Positions 8,230 to 16,715 are shown, counted from the stretch's first letter. The stretch: DNA of 64,000 nucleotides from Nostoc linckia NIES-25 (GCF_002368035.1 NZ_AP018222.1:3574534-3638533); one strand, 5' to 3'. Translations and numbers: made by a program. Notes: generated by a model not told the origin, from the letters alone.

Positions 8230-9801
8230 TTAAGGAGAACCGCCGCCCGAACGACCTCCTCTTCCACCGCCGCCACCGCCACCACCACCGCCTCCTCCGA
8301 GGCCTGGAAAAACTCCTCCTCGTGGTGTTGATTGGGGACGCGCTCCTGGTGGGAAACTCAGCAGTACCCTTTCATTTCCTGTCAATCCAGACTTAACTTC
8401 AGTAAAGTTATTGGCAGTCACACCCGTTTCAATGGGAGTAAAGACGGGTCTGCCATTGTTTCCTGGTACAAACACACCTGTAGCATTTTCTTGACGCACC
8501 ACCGAGGCTGTGGGCACAACCAAGACATTTTTAACTTCACCAACTTGAAAATCTGCTTCTACATTCATCCCAGACCGTAGTACTCTTTCAGGGTCTGAAA
8601 GTGACACTCTGACTTCAAAACTGGTAACGTTTTGTTCCACTACAGATTGAGCAGCAATTTGCCTGACTTTCCCTTCAAAGATTTTTCCTGGGTAGGCATC
8701 CGCTTGAATGGTAACTTTTTGACCGATGCTAATTTTAGAAATATTGGTTTCGGCTAAATTAGCAACAACTTCATTGGTGGAAGCCAGAGACAAGATTGAA
8801 GAAGAAGTAGCAGAAGATATCTCACTACTGGCAGTTGTAGGAGTTACGAAAGCGCCTGGGTCGGCATACTTTTTCGTCACCACGCCATCAAAAGGAGCGC
8901 GAATAATTGTGTCATTGATTTCGGCTTGGATATTTTGCAACGAACCACGAGCAGATGTTACCTGGGCGCGGGCTGCCTCTATATCTTCTTGGCGGGTTCC
9001 GGCTTTGAGGAGTGCCAAAGCTTGTTGTCTTTGGTTGACCACAGCGCGTGCTTGTTCGATGTCTTCTGGACGCGACCCAGCTTTTTGCAGACCCAGTGCT
9101 TGCTGTGCTTCATTGACAGCAGCTTGGGCACTATCTCGATCGGCGCGGGTTTGATTTAGACTTTGAAGAGAAATAGCCCGTGCATTGTAGAGTTCTTGAT
9201 TGCGCCGAAAATCATCTTCAGCTTTACTTAAACTTGCTTGAGCGCTTTGTAAACGTGCCTGTGCTTGGGCAATATCTTGAGAGCGATTGCCTGCTTGTAC
9301 CTTTTGCAGATTCGCTTGGGCTTCGTCGAGTTGTGCCTGTGCTTGAGCAATATCTTGGGGGCGATTGCCTGCCTGTGCTTTTTGCAGATTCGCTTGAGCT
9401 TGTGCCAATTGCCCTTGAGCAGAAGTGAGCTGCCCGCGTAGGTTGGAATCATCCATGTAAGCCAAAATCTGCCCTTGTCTGACGATATCTCCTTCCTTCA
9501 CTAGTAGGGTTTTGAGTACGCCTGAATTTTTCGGGCTGAGGTTGATTGACCGTTCGGGCTTCACCTCTCCGTTTGCTGATACTTTGATTACTAAATTTTG
9601 CCTTTGTACAGGCCTTGTTAGGACGCGGCGTCTAGCTTCTTGACGCGGAACGACGGTTACTTGGTAATAAACTGCATAGCCAATGCCACCGAACAGAGCA
9701 AGTACGAGTAACCAAGAGAGCCAATTTTTGCTGCCCTTTTTTTTCTTTACCTCTGGAACCAAAACTGGTGAATTTACAGAGTCTTGTGTATTAAATTGCA
9801 T
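8230..9801 (-). CDS. HlyD/RND-type periplasmic adaptor (membrane fusion) protein
   Basis: A 523-aa membrane-fusion subunit that bridges permease and TolC. It has a cytoplasmic Lys-rich start, one membrane anchor (WLSWLLVLALFGGIGYAVYY, about residues 28-47), a split lipoyl domain (INLSPKNSGVLKTLLVKEGD ... IIRAPFDGVVTKKYADPGA), a long alpha-hairpin (about 120-300) and beta-barrel domains. The hairpin contains four repeats of the type KAGxRxEDIxxAxA (AQAGNRPQDIAQAQA, VQAGNRSQDIAQAQA, and two further), so it has lengthened by internal duplication. The C-terminus is a Gly-rich tail encoded by GGT/GGC repeats. It is the first gene of the operon. Confidence 0.9.
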   Translation of the reverse strand: MQFNTQDSVNSPVLVPEVKKKKGSKNWLSWLLVLALFGGIGYAVYYQVTVVPRQEARRRVLTRPVQRQNLVIKVSANGEVKPERSINLSPKNSGVLKTLLVKEGDIVRQGQILAYMDDSNLRGQLTSAQGQLAQAQANLQKAQAGNRPQDIAQAQAQLDEAQANLQKVQAGNRSQDIAQAQARLQSAQASLSKAEDDFRRNQELYNARAISLQSLNQTRADRDSAQAAVNEAQQALGLQKAGSRPEDIEQARAVVNQRQQALALLKAGTRQEDIEAARAQVTSARGSLQNIQAEINDTIIRAPFDGVVTKKYADPGAFVTPTTASSEISSATSSSILSLASTNEVVANLAETNISKISIGQKVTIQADAYPGKIFEGKVRQIAAQSVVEQNVTSFEVRVSLSDPERVLRSGMNVEADFQVGEVKNVLVVPTASVVRQENATGVFVPGNNGRPVFTPIETGVTANNFTEVKSGLTGNERVLLSFPPGARPQSTPRGGVFPGLGGGGGGGGGGGGRGGRSGGGSP

Positions 9802-9902
9802 ATTTACTTAAGTCTAGAAGAAACGGCTACCGAGCTGTTCTTCACGGCTAAAACTATAGCCTGGTAGCTCCATACTGACAATTATTTTGAGTTTTTAGTG
9901 TT

Positions 9903-10505
9903 TTAAAGGTTAATTTGCAGTATCAGTCCATCAGGAAGTCTGAAATAACCATCACGCACTCTAACTAATCTTCCAGCAGGAACAATTTCCTCACTGGGAA
10001 GCAGAATATCGCCATTGGGAAGTCTAAAGTAACCTCGATCGCGTAGTCTAACTATGCTCCTAGCAGGAATAATTTGTCCATTAGGATATCTAATGTCACC
10101 ATTACCAAGTCTGACTACTCTGGTATAAGGTTGGTTGTCGCGGTTCCAGTTGTCCCAGTTTGAGCGATTTCTAACTTCTCTAGGATTAGGTCTACCGTCG
10201 CGGTTCCAGTTGTCCCAGTTTGAGCGATTTCTAACTTCTCTAGGATTAGGCCTACCGTCGCGGTTCCAGTTGTCCCAGTTTGAGCGATTTCTGATTTCTC
10301 TAGGATTAGGCCTACCGTCACGGTTCCAGTTGTCCTGGCTTGGGATAGTTCTGACTTCTACAGCATCGGATCTGCGATCGCGGTTCCAATCTCGATCGCT
10401 CTCACCAATCGTGTAAACTTCAGTTTGAGCATTTGCAGGCGCACTCAAAACAGTAGGAAAAGCGATCGCCGCTGTTAAGACTATAAACGCACAGTTTTTC
10501 AACAT
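9903..10505 (-). CDS. Secreted Asn/Arg/Trp-rich repeat protein
   Basis: A 200-aa protein of no recognised family. It begins with a clear signal peptide (FIVLTAAIAFPTVLSAPANA, cleavage after ANA), so it is probably periplasmic or extracellular. Residues about 55-125 are three nearly identical 20-residue repeats built on NWNRDGRPNPREVRNRSNWD, preceded and followed by degenerate copies. The C-terminal part contains three shorter repeats of the form RxGDI/YFRLPNGxIxP...RxVRxRD. The repeats are strongly basic and Trp-containing, suggesting binding to polysaccharide or another polymer. The gene is transcribed alone. Confidence 0.75.
   Translation of the reverse strand: MLKNCAFIVLTAAIAFPTVLSAPANAQTEVYTIGESDRDWNRDRRSDAVEVRTIPSQDNWNRDGRPNPREIRNRSNWDNWNRDGRPNPREVRNRSNWDNWNRDGRPNPREVRNRSNWDNWNRDNQPYTRVVRLGNGDIRYPNGQIIPARSIVRLRDRGYFRLPNGDILLPSEEIVPAGRLVRVRDGYFRLPDGLILQINL
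10141..10336. repeat. 60-bp coding tandem repeat, 3 units plus a partial
   Basis: Units at 10141-10200, 10201-10260 and 10261-10320 differ at only a few bases, and a truncated fourth begins at 10321. The period is exactly 20 codons, so copy-number change keeps the reading frame. Confidence 0.9.
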
Positions 10506-10596
10506 AATATTGACTCCTTAAATTTAAATCCGCTGTAAAATGTATATTTTTACCTCCTCGTATAAATTCATACATAATAATTATCGATCGAAACGT

Positions 10597-10660
10597 CCAA
10601 ACTGATGTAGGACTAAAGTCATAAGTAATTCCAGACTGGTGTATGACCAAAGTCATCAGT
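10597..10660. promoter_or_regulatory. Pair of 30-bp imperfect direct repeats upstream of the repeat-protein gene
   Basis: Two copies (10597-10626 and 10631-10660) share the frame CCAxACTGxTGTAxGACxAAAGTCATxAGT and are separated by 4 bp. They lie 92-155 bp upstream of the start at 10505, in the promoter region of that minus-strand gene. The tandem arrangement looks like a double operator. No known consensus was matched. Confidence 0.35.
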
Positions 10661-10680
10661 TTTTGTAATGGGGAGGGAGA

Positions 10681-10886
10681 GGTAGGGGAAAGGTTAAAGG
10701 GAAAAGGTTAAAGGGAAAAGGGAAAAGGAATAAATTTAATCTTTCCCCTTTTCCCCGGTTGGTGAGCTTGTCGAACCATACCCCTTTCCCTTTCCCCCTT
10801 ACCCCTTTCCCCTTTTCCCCGGTTGGTGAGCTTGTCGAACCATACCCCTTTCCCTTTTCCCCTTACCCCTTTCCCTTTCCCCATAC
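10681..10886. repeat. Purine/pyrimidine low-complexity intergenic repeat with GGTTGGTGAGCTTGTCGAACC module
   Basis: Runs of GGGAAAAGGTTAAAGG are followed by complementary CCCCTTTTCCCC blocks. The module GGTTGGTGAGCTTGTCGAAC occurs twice here (about 10759 and 10821) and again near 11961 and 34059. The plain purine-rich form recurs near 11905, 23380, 27665, 29345, 35315, 39010, 41550 and 43905. Confidence 0.8.
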
Positions 10887-10972
10887 CCAATACAAGATTT
10901 TACTGCCGTCATTAGCGGAGATCGTTTAAGCTAGCTGAAAGATTCTTTGATTAGTGGCTTAGAGGCGGTAGT

Positions 10973-11857
10973 GTGCCTAAACATTTTTATTTGATTTTTC
11001 TTGTGGTTGTCTGTAGTTTGTGGAGTGTTCCAAAAGCCGCTAACGGGCAGGCATTAATACCCCATACACTGCAACTAGATGCAGCAAAGTTAGAAAAGCA
11101 GGGGTTGACTCTGGCGCAAGAGGCGGCTCAATTAGCTCAGTTTCAACAGGTTGACTTAGCTTTGCCACGAGCGCGGCTGGCTGCTCAACTGGCTCCCAAC
11201 AATGATAAAGTATGGTTGCTCTTAGGTGGATTGCAGTTACAAACTAAAGAGTTTGACGGAGCGATCGCCGCGTTAAAAAAAGCTCAATCTCTCAATCCCA
11301 AAAATGCTGATATTGTGTTCGCTATAGGATCGGCTAATTTTCAACAGCAAAAGTACCAGGAGGCTGTTGTTAATTATCAAGACGGATTGAAGTTAAAACC
11401 TAATGACCCAGAAGGCTTGTTTAATTTGGGTAATGCTTACTATCAGTTGGGTCGGTTCCCAGATGCCATCACTCAGTACAATCAAGCTGTGACTTATGAT
11501 AAAAAATTCTGGCCGGCGATCAACAATATAGGCTTAATCAACTACGAACAAGGTGATACCTCAGGAGCGATTAAGCAATGGCAATCGGCTGTAAAAATTG
11601 ATAAACAAGCCGCAGAACCTTTACTAGCTTTGGCAGTGGCACTCTATACCAAAGGCGATACCCAACAAGGACTCAGCCTCGGAGAAGCCGCACTCCGCAT
11701 CGATCCGCGCTATGGTAGTTTGAATTTTCTCAAAGAAAATCTCTGGGGCGATCGCTTACTATCTGATACGAAAAAATTCCTAGAATTACCTCGTATTCAA
11801 GCAGCTCTACAACAAGGGGGAAGCTCATCAGTCCCCCAACAACGGCCTACGCAATAG
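10973..11857 (+). CDS. Tetratricopeptide-repeat protein, exported
   Basis: A 294-aa protein starting at GTG, with an N-terminal hydrophobic signal (FYLIFLVVVCSLWSVPKAANG). About seven TPR motifs cover the rest. Clear units include VWLLLGGLQLQTKEFDGAIA, ADIVFAIGSANFQQQKYQEA, PEGLFNLGNAYYQLGRFPDA and PAINNIGLINYEQGDTSGA. TPR domains are protein-interaction scaffolds, so the likely role is periplasmic assembly or envelope complex formation; no partner can be named. It lies between two low-complexity repeats and is alone on its strand. No earlier ATG fits the signal peptide. Confidence 0.85.
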   Translation: MPKHFYLIFLVVVCSLWSVPKAANGQALIPHTLQLDAAKLEKQGLTLAQEAAQLAQFQQVDLALPRARLAAQLAPNNDKVWLLLGGLQLQTKEFDGAIAALKKAQSLNPKNADIVFAIGSANFQQQKYQEAVVNYQDGLKLKPNDPEGLFNLGNAYYQLGRFPDAITQYNQAVTYDKKFWPAINNIGLINYEQGDTSGAIKQWQSAVKIDKQAAEPLLALAVALYTKGDTQQGLSLGEAALRIDPRYGSLNFLKENLWGDRLLSDTKKFLELPRIQAALQQGGSSSVPQQRPTQ

Positions 11858-12151
11858 GAGCGGGGATTGGGGAGTGGAGAGGCTCTTGAGGTAGGGAGAG
11901 CAGGGGAAAAGGTTAAAGGTTAAAGGGAAAAGGAATAAATTTAATCTTTCCCCTTTTCCCCGGTTGGTGAGCTTGTCGAACCATACCCCTTTCCCTTTCC
12001 CCATGCCCTATGCCCCATCCCCCATACCCAAGTTTTATTACTTACTTGCCGAAAAGTACCTGCTTATAGTACATATATACTTAATTAAACATAGGAACTA
12101 GTCGGCCAAAAAGATTATTGGGCGAGTATTCTGGAAATCAGTCGCGATTTT

Positions 12152-12556
12152 TCAGTCGTTATCTGTGGGTAGAAGCGTGATGATTTGGTCAACAAACTGT
12201 TGATGGTCAACAACTGGTTTAGAAATGTAGCCATCAGCACCGCTTTGCTTGAGAAAGTTCTCGCGATCGCCTTCCATAGCATGGGCTGTCACCAGAATAA
12301 CGGGTAAGTTTGCGGTTTTTGGGTCTGATTTCAACATTTGTGTAATCTTGATGCCATCAACTGACTTGCCTTGATAAACACTTCTTGAGAGAGAAACGTC
12401 CATCAAAATCAAGTCTGCTTCTCCTGATTGGGCAATTTTTATTACTTCTTCTACATTTTCAGTGTGTTTTACACCCAAGCCGCCGCGCTTGGACAAAATC
12501 TTGGAAAAAACACGAGCATTAATTAGATCGTCTTCGACAATTAAAACGGTTTTCAT
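12152..12556 (-). CDS. Single-domain response regulator (CheY-like)
   Basis: A 134-aa receiver domain with no output domain. The acidic pair is E8/D9/D10 (LIVEDD), the phospho-acceptor is D53 in LILMDVSLS, the switch Thr is T90 (VILVTAHAM) and the Lys is K113 in ISKPV. An insertion after the acceptor (SRSVYQGKSVDGIK) resembles PatA/DivK-type receivers of cyanobacterial phosphorelays. No histidine kinase is adjacent, so the partner is unknown. It is divergent from the gyrA-like gene, with 536 bp between them. Confidence 0.9.
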   Translation of the reverse strand: MKTVLIVEDDLINARVFSKILSKRGGLGVKHTENVEEVIKIAQSGEADLILMDVSLSRSVYQGKSVDGIKITQMLKSDPKTANLPVILVTAHAMEGDRENFLKQSGADGYISKPVVDHQQFVDQIITLLPTDND

Positions 12557-13092
12557 GAGAATTTTAGTTATGGAGCTGGGGGGATTTAAAAATCAGTGTT
12601 GGACAGTTTTGAGCGCTAACCATACCCTTTGGGATATTGCTAAATCTAGCGGCGACCAGAGGAGAAGTTCTGAACTCAGCCAGTTACAAAATTTTGGCAA
12701 AATTCAAAATTCCTGGGCTAAATTTGAGCCACTTTATTGTAAGAGTATCCTGGCTTGTTTGCCCTTGGAGTTCCCAAAGGATTTAACTGGCGTGTGTTTG
12801 CCTTTGGGGTTGCCACAGCCATCACCCAAACTTGTTCAGACTTTGGCCAAAATTTCAAATTAAGAAATGCAATCATGGTAAATATCCTGGCTACTAAATG
12901 TATGTAGATTATATTTGTCTGCCTTCTTTTTAATAGTCAATCAAGAGCCTCGTCATCAAGGATGATACTACTGCTTTTTCTTATTTGACTATCAAGATTT
13001 TGTCAGGAATCCCATTTCATCCGTTATGCTGTGGTAGCTGGAGTATTGAGTTTCATCGGTTTTTGTGTAGTTAAATTTCAGGGAAAAAACTC
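12557..13092. other. Intergenic region, no gene supported
   Basis: 536 bp between the response regulator and the gyrA-like gene. A plus-strand open frame here starts inside the regulator gene in antisense and shows no family resemblance. A short repeated block (CCCTTGGAGTTCCCAAAGG and a diverged copy GCCTTTGGGGTTGCCAC, about 12760-12815) looks like dispersed repeat DNA. The promoter of the gyrA-like gene must lie here but no box was convincing. Confidence 0.5.
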
Positions 13093-15630
13093 ATGGCAAA
13101 ACAGTTAAACCTTCTCTCAACGGGACAGGTAATTACAACAGCCCTGCACACCGAGATGCAACGGTCTTACTTAGAATATGCCATGAGCGTGATTGTCGGG
13201 CGAGCGCTACCAGACGTGCGTGATGGCTTAAAACCAGTGCATCGCCGCATTCTTTACGCAATGCACGAACTCGGTTTGATACCAGATAGACCTTACCGTA
13301 AATGTGCCCGTGTAGTGGGTGATGTTCTGGGTAAATACCACCCCCACGGAGATCAAGCGGTTTACGATGCTTTAGTCAGGCTGGTGCAGGAATTTTCTAG
13401 CCGCTATCCTTTACTGGCAGGACACGGTAATTTTGGCAGCGTTGATAATGACCCTCCGGCGGCGATGCGCTACACTGAAACCCGCCTTGCACCTATTAGC
13501 CATGAGGGAATGCTGGCAGAAATTGGCGAAGAAACGGTGGAATTTGTCGGTAACTTCGATAATTCTCAGCAAGAACCGACGGTTTTACCTGCTCAATTAC
13601 CATTTCTATTGCTCAATGGCTGTTCTGGGATTGCGGTAGGGATGGCAACGAATATTCCGCCGCACAATTTGGGGGAAATAGTTGATGGGTTGATTGCTTT
13701 AATCGACACCCCAGATTTGTCAGATCAAAAGTTATTCGAGTTAATTCCAGGGCCGGATTTTCCCACTGGTGGGGAAATAGTTGGTGAAGTGGGAATTCGT
13801 GAGGCTTACACCACAGGTAAGGGTGGAATTGTGCTGCGTGGACTGGCAACGTTGGAGGAAATTCCAGCGACCAGGGGAAGCAAGCGACGAACAGCAATTA
13901 TTGTCACAGAATTGCCGTATCAAGTAAATAAAGCTGGCTGGATTGAGAAGGTCGCGGACTTAGTAAATCAAGGCCGCTTGCAGGGAATTTCCGATTTGCG
14001 GGATGAAAGCGATCGCGAAGGTATGCGCGTGGTAATCGAACTCAAACGCGATACAAATCCCCAAGAAGTTCTGCAACATTTATACCACCAAACTGCTTTA
14101 CAAAGTAACTTTGGCGCAATTCTGTTGGCAATAGTCGATGGACAACCCCGCCAGTTAAGTTTGCGACAACTTTTACAGGAGTTTTTGAGTTTCCGAGAAC
14201 AAACTCTCAACCGTCGCTACAGTTATGAGTTGGAGAAAGCTCAAAGTCGATCGCATTTAGTGGAAGGTTTGCTCAAAGCTTTGTCTAATTTGGATGAAGT
14301 AATTGAAATTTTGCGCCAAGCGACTGATGGTAGTACCGCAAAAATCAACCTTTGCAGCCGACTCGATTTGAGTGAGGTACAAGGAGATGCAATTCTAGCT
14401 ATGCCGTTGCGCCGCCTCACCAGTTTAGAGCAGCAAAACTTACAGCGCGAATTTGAAGAACTCAGCCAACAAATTGATTTATTACAAAGATTACTCAACG
14501 ATCGCCACGAATTACTCAAGGCGCTGAAAAAAGATTTGCGATCGCTCAAACGCAAATACAGCGATGCCCGACGCACAAAAATAGTAGAGGAACCAAAGGG
14601 CGCAATCGCCCAGGAACAAAAGGGCAGAGGGGCAGAGGGGCAGAGGTCTAGGGCAGAGGAAGATGAAGAAAGCCTCAAACCTTCTGAACCCGCCCAGGAA
14701 GCAGTTTTAGAGTTTACTCAACGCGGTTATGTACGTCGTATTAATACATCTGGGAAAAAGTCAAAAGTTGAAAATGGTCTGCACGAAAATGATTTTATTA
14801 TCCAAAGTGTATTGACCGATACAGAAAAAGATTTACTGATATTAACGAGTGGCGGAAAAGTCTACCCTGTGAAGGTAGGAGAAATTCCTCAAACCACTGG
14901 ACGTTCTCCACGCGGAACGCCGCTGATTACCATGCTCAGCAATACTGCTCAAGGCGCTCAAGAAGGTGTGGTTAGCCGCTTTTTACTACCGGAAAATCCT
15001 GAAACTAGCCAAATGGTTCTGCTAACAAAACAGGGACGAATTAAGCGTTTGTCTTTGGAAGAATTCACTAATTTGACTCGTCGCGGAATTACAATTCTCA
15101 AGCTCAAAGACGACGATGAATTGTCATTTACTCAGTTCACAATTCCAGGGGAGCATCTGATTTTAGCTAGTTCTGGCGGGCGAGTATTGCGATTTGCGGT
15201 TAATGACGAACAATTACCAATCATGGGTCGCACAGCGATGGGTTTACAAGCATTTCGATTATTGAGAAATCAGCAAATGGTTGGTTGTGTCAATGTCAGC
15301 AAAGATGACCAGCTATTGTTAGTGACTCAAGAAGGGTATGCTAAACGGATGATTGCGAGTCAATTAAGAGCGGCTAATCGCGGGGATTTAGGCACGCAAG
15401 CGTTGAAATTTACCACTAAAACTGATAATTTAGCTGCTATGGTAAAGGCGATGCCTTCGGCGGGCTACGCCAACGCTTCTAGTGAAGTAGCCCTAGTGAC
15501 AAACAAAGACCGGGTATTGCGGATACCTATAGAAAAAGTACCTATCTTAAGCAGAGATGTCAAAGGCGAAAGCATCATCCAACTCAACCGCGATGAAAAA
15601 ATTATCACGGTGGCTGAAGTCCGCTCATAG
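13093..15630 (+). CDS. gyrA: DNA gyrase/topoisomerase IV subunit A (ParC-like paralogue)
   Basis: An 845-aa type IIA topoisomerase breakage-reunion subunit. The catalytic Tyr is Y127 (AMRYTE) and the QRDR helix is KYHPHGDQAVYDALV. The C-terminal beta-pinwheel starts near residue 535 (AVLEFTQRGYVRRINTSGKK). The position where gyrase A subunits carry the GyrA box (QRRGGKG-type) reads GKKSKVENGLHENDF, so the box is missing. From recall, cyanobacteria usually encode two GyrA-like proteins, and this one resembles the box-less, decatenase (ParC)-like type more than canonical GyrA; the symbol is therefore provisional. The linker at about 505-535 and a loop near 786-795 are encoded by repeat-like DNA (see findings). 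Confidence 0.88.
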   Translation: MAKQLNLLSTGQVITTALHTEMQRSYLEYAMSVIVGRALPDVRDGLKPVHRRILYAMHELGLIPDRPYRKCARVVGDVLGKYHPHGDQAVYDALVRLVQEFSSRYPLLAGHGNFGSVDNDPPAAMRYTETRLAPISHEGMLAEIGEETVEFVGNFDNSQQEPTVLPAQLPFLLLNGCSGIAVGMATNIPPHNLGEIVDGLIALIDTPDLSDQKLFELIPGPDFPTGGEIVGEVGIREAYTTGKGGIVLRGLATLEEIPATRGSKRRTAIIVTELPYQVNKAGWIEKVADLVNQGRLQGISDLRDESDREGMRVVIELKRDTNPQEVLQHLYHQTALQSNFGAILLAIVDGQPRQLSLRQLLQEFLSFREQTLNRRYSYELEKAQSRSHLVEGLLKALSNLDEVIEILRQATDGSTAKINLCSRLDLSEVQGDAILAMPLRRLTSLEQQNLQREFEELSQQIDLLQRLLNDRHELLKALKKDLRSLKRKYSDARRTKIVEEPKGAIAQEQKGRGAEGQRSRAEEDEESLKPSEPAQEAVLEFTQRGYVRRINTSGKKSKVENGLHENDFIIQSVLTDTEKDLLILTSGGKVYPVKVGEIPQTTGRSPRGTPLITMLSNTAQGAQEGVVSRFLLPENPETSQMVLLTKQGRIKRLSLEEFTNLTRRGITILKLKDDDELSFTQFTIPGEHLILASSGGRVLRFAVNDEQLPIMGRTAMGLQAFRLLRNQQMVGCVNVSKDDQLLLVTQEGYAKRMIASQLRAANRGDLGTQALKFTTKTDNLAAMVKAMPSAGYANASSEVALVTNKDRVLRIPIEKVPILSRDVKGESIIQLNRDEKIITVAEVRS

Positions 15631-15635
15631 TAAAA

Positions 15636-15806
15636 ATGATGTTAAAACTGCGGCGAGCCAACTTAGGAGATTTAGAGGCGCTAGTTCGACTGCGCCTTGA
15701 ACTCCTGCGTGAGGCTGGCGATATTAAAGATAATACCGAAACAGCAGCTACTAGAAACTATTTGGCAGATAAAATGCCGCAAAGTGAAGTTAGTGCTTGT
15801 TTGTAA
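15636..15806 (+). pseudogene. Truncated GNAT-family acetyltransferase
   Basis: A 56-codon frame starting MMLKLRRANLGDLEALVRLR and continuing LELLREAGDI, typical of the N-terminal strand and helix of GNAT acetyltransferases. It ends soon after NYLADKMPQSE. The acetyl-CoA-binding motifs (about 90 more residues) are absent. The frame stops where the methyltransferase remnant on the opposite strand begins, so a deletion or rearrangement joined two decayed genes. It starts 6 bp after the gyrA-like stop codon. Confidence 0.6.
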
Positions 15807-15983
15807 TAGCTTTTGTAAACCTGAGTCATCTTGTTGCGATCGCACTAAAATACCTGTATCAATGAAATCAGGAATAATCCAAACACCACCATAACAATGA
15901 AGCATCTCGCGGATATTGGCACACACAAGTTGTTTTTCTGCCAAAGTTAGATGTGTCAGCAATCCTTCACACAAAATCATCAC
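15790..15983 (-). pseudogene. Fragment of an LCM/PPM1-type class I methyltransferase
   Basis: The minus-strand frame reads ILCEGLLTHLTLAEKQLVCANIREML followed by YGGVWIIPDF. This matches the segment of leucine-carboxyl-methyltransferase-like SAM enzymes with the pattern (A/C)EGLLxYLxxEEK...NIxEML...GGxWIxPD. The N-terminal SAM-binding motif and the C-terminal end are missing, and the frame runs into the reverse complement of the GNAT remnant. Confidence 0.5.
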
Positions 15984-16202
15984 TGTTGTCCGGCTTTGAG
16001 TAATCGACTACTCTTGGAAAACTCGCTAGGACGGCTAGTAGCATCAATTTCTATAAAATGGTTTGTTCATAAGTTTTTCGAGCTACTAACAAACAGTCTA
16101 AATATTAATTTATTAAATTTAAATTTATTTAAGTTATAAATTATTTTTATTTTTAAGAACTCTAACTTAACTATCTCGATGACAAAGCTAAATTAATAAT
16201 TT

Positions 16203-16294
16203 AGGACTCACGCAAAATATAACGAAAGTAGCGGTAATTCATGAATTACCGCTACGCAAGAATAAGCCTTTTGGTCACATCTTGGGTAAGTCCT
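16203..16294. repeat. MITE-like repeat, family A
   Basis: A 92-bp element with ends AGGACTCACGCA and GGGTAAGTCCT. The core contains the perfect palindrome GCGGTAATTCATGAATTACC. The copy at 57447-57537 has the same core, and the two are nearly identical over their full length. Confidence 0.85.
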
Positions 16295-16658
16295 GTTTTA
16301 GTAAGTGGGTAGATAACAAGCACTCTTAATTATTTAACTCTTCAACCACAAGATTGCTAAACAAGGTACTTTCAACCTATGAACCGTACCCTAGATTTCT
16401 GAATTAATGCTAATTAATACTAATTAAATTTTAGTTAATACATATTATTTTGAATTTAAATTCTTGTTTTTCATAGCTCATAGCCATCCATCATTAGTTA
16501 AATGCTAAAATAATTGATAAATTATCTCAATAATTTTCTATACTCTTTAATAGTTGTATCGAAAGATAGATGCTTCAATTCTTGTTGATTCACTATTAAA
16601 TTCAATGTCAAGACATCGCAACAAAAATATAATAATCGTTGTTTTTATTAAAATATTT

Positions 16659-16676
16659 GTTATATTAGTTTACGTA
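16659..16676 (+). promoter_or_regulatory. Candidate HLR1 (RpaB) site upstream of hli
   Basis: GTTATATTAGTTTACGTA resembles the high-light regulatory element HLR1, (G/T)TTACAWW-NN-(G/T)TTACAWW, with one mismatch in each half (ATA for ACA, ACG for ACA). It lies 40 bp upstream of the hli start. In cyanobacteria, RpaB binds HLR1 at hli promoters and is released in high light. The match is imperfect in AT-rich DNA and could be chance. Confidence 0.35.
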
Positions 16677-16715
16677 AGGCAATAAAGCTTAAAAATTTAA
16701 TTTGGAGTGTCAACC

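Noticed and set aside
8208..8288. Extension of the ABC permease into the adaptor gene
   Set aside because: It overlaps the Gly-rich tail in another frame and gives a nonsense leader; 8207 is preferred.
9228..9452. Small ORF within the adaptor gene
   Set aside because: Alternative frame of the repetitive helical hairpin region.
5293..9801. Naming the exporter devBCA
   Set aside because: The architecture fits DevBCA and MacAB alike; without heterocyst gene context or a tree the name would be a guess.
10141..10336. CRISPR array
   Set aside because: 60-bp head-to-tail repeats without spacers, in frame with a protein; a coding repeat.
12462..12863. 133-aa plus-strand ORF over the response regulator
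   Set aside because: Antisense to the regulator at its start and no family resemblance; mostly repeat-like downstream.
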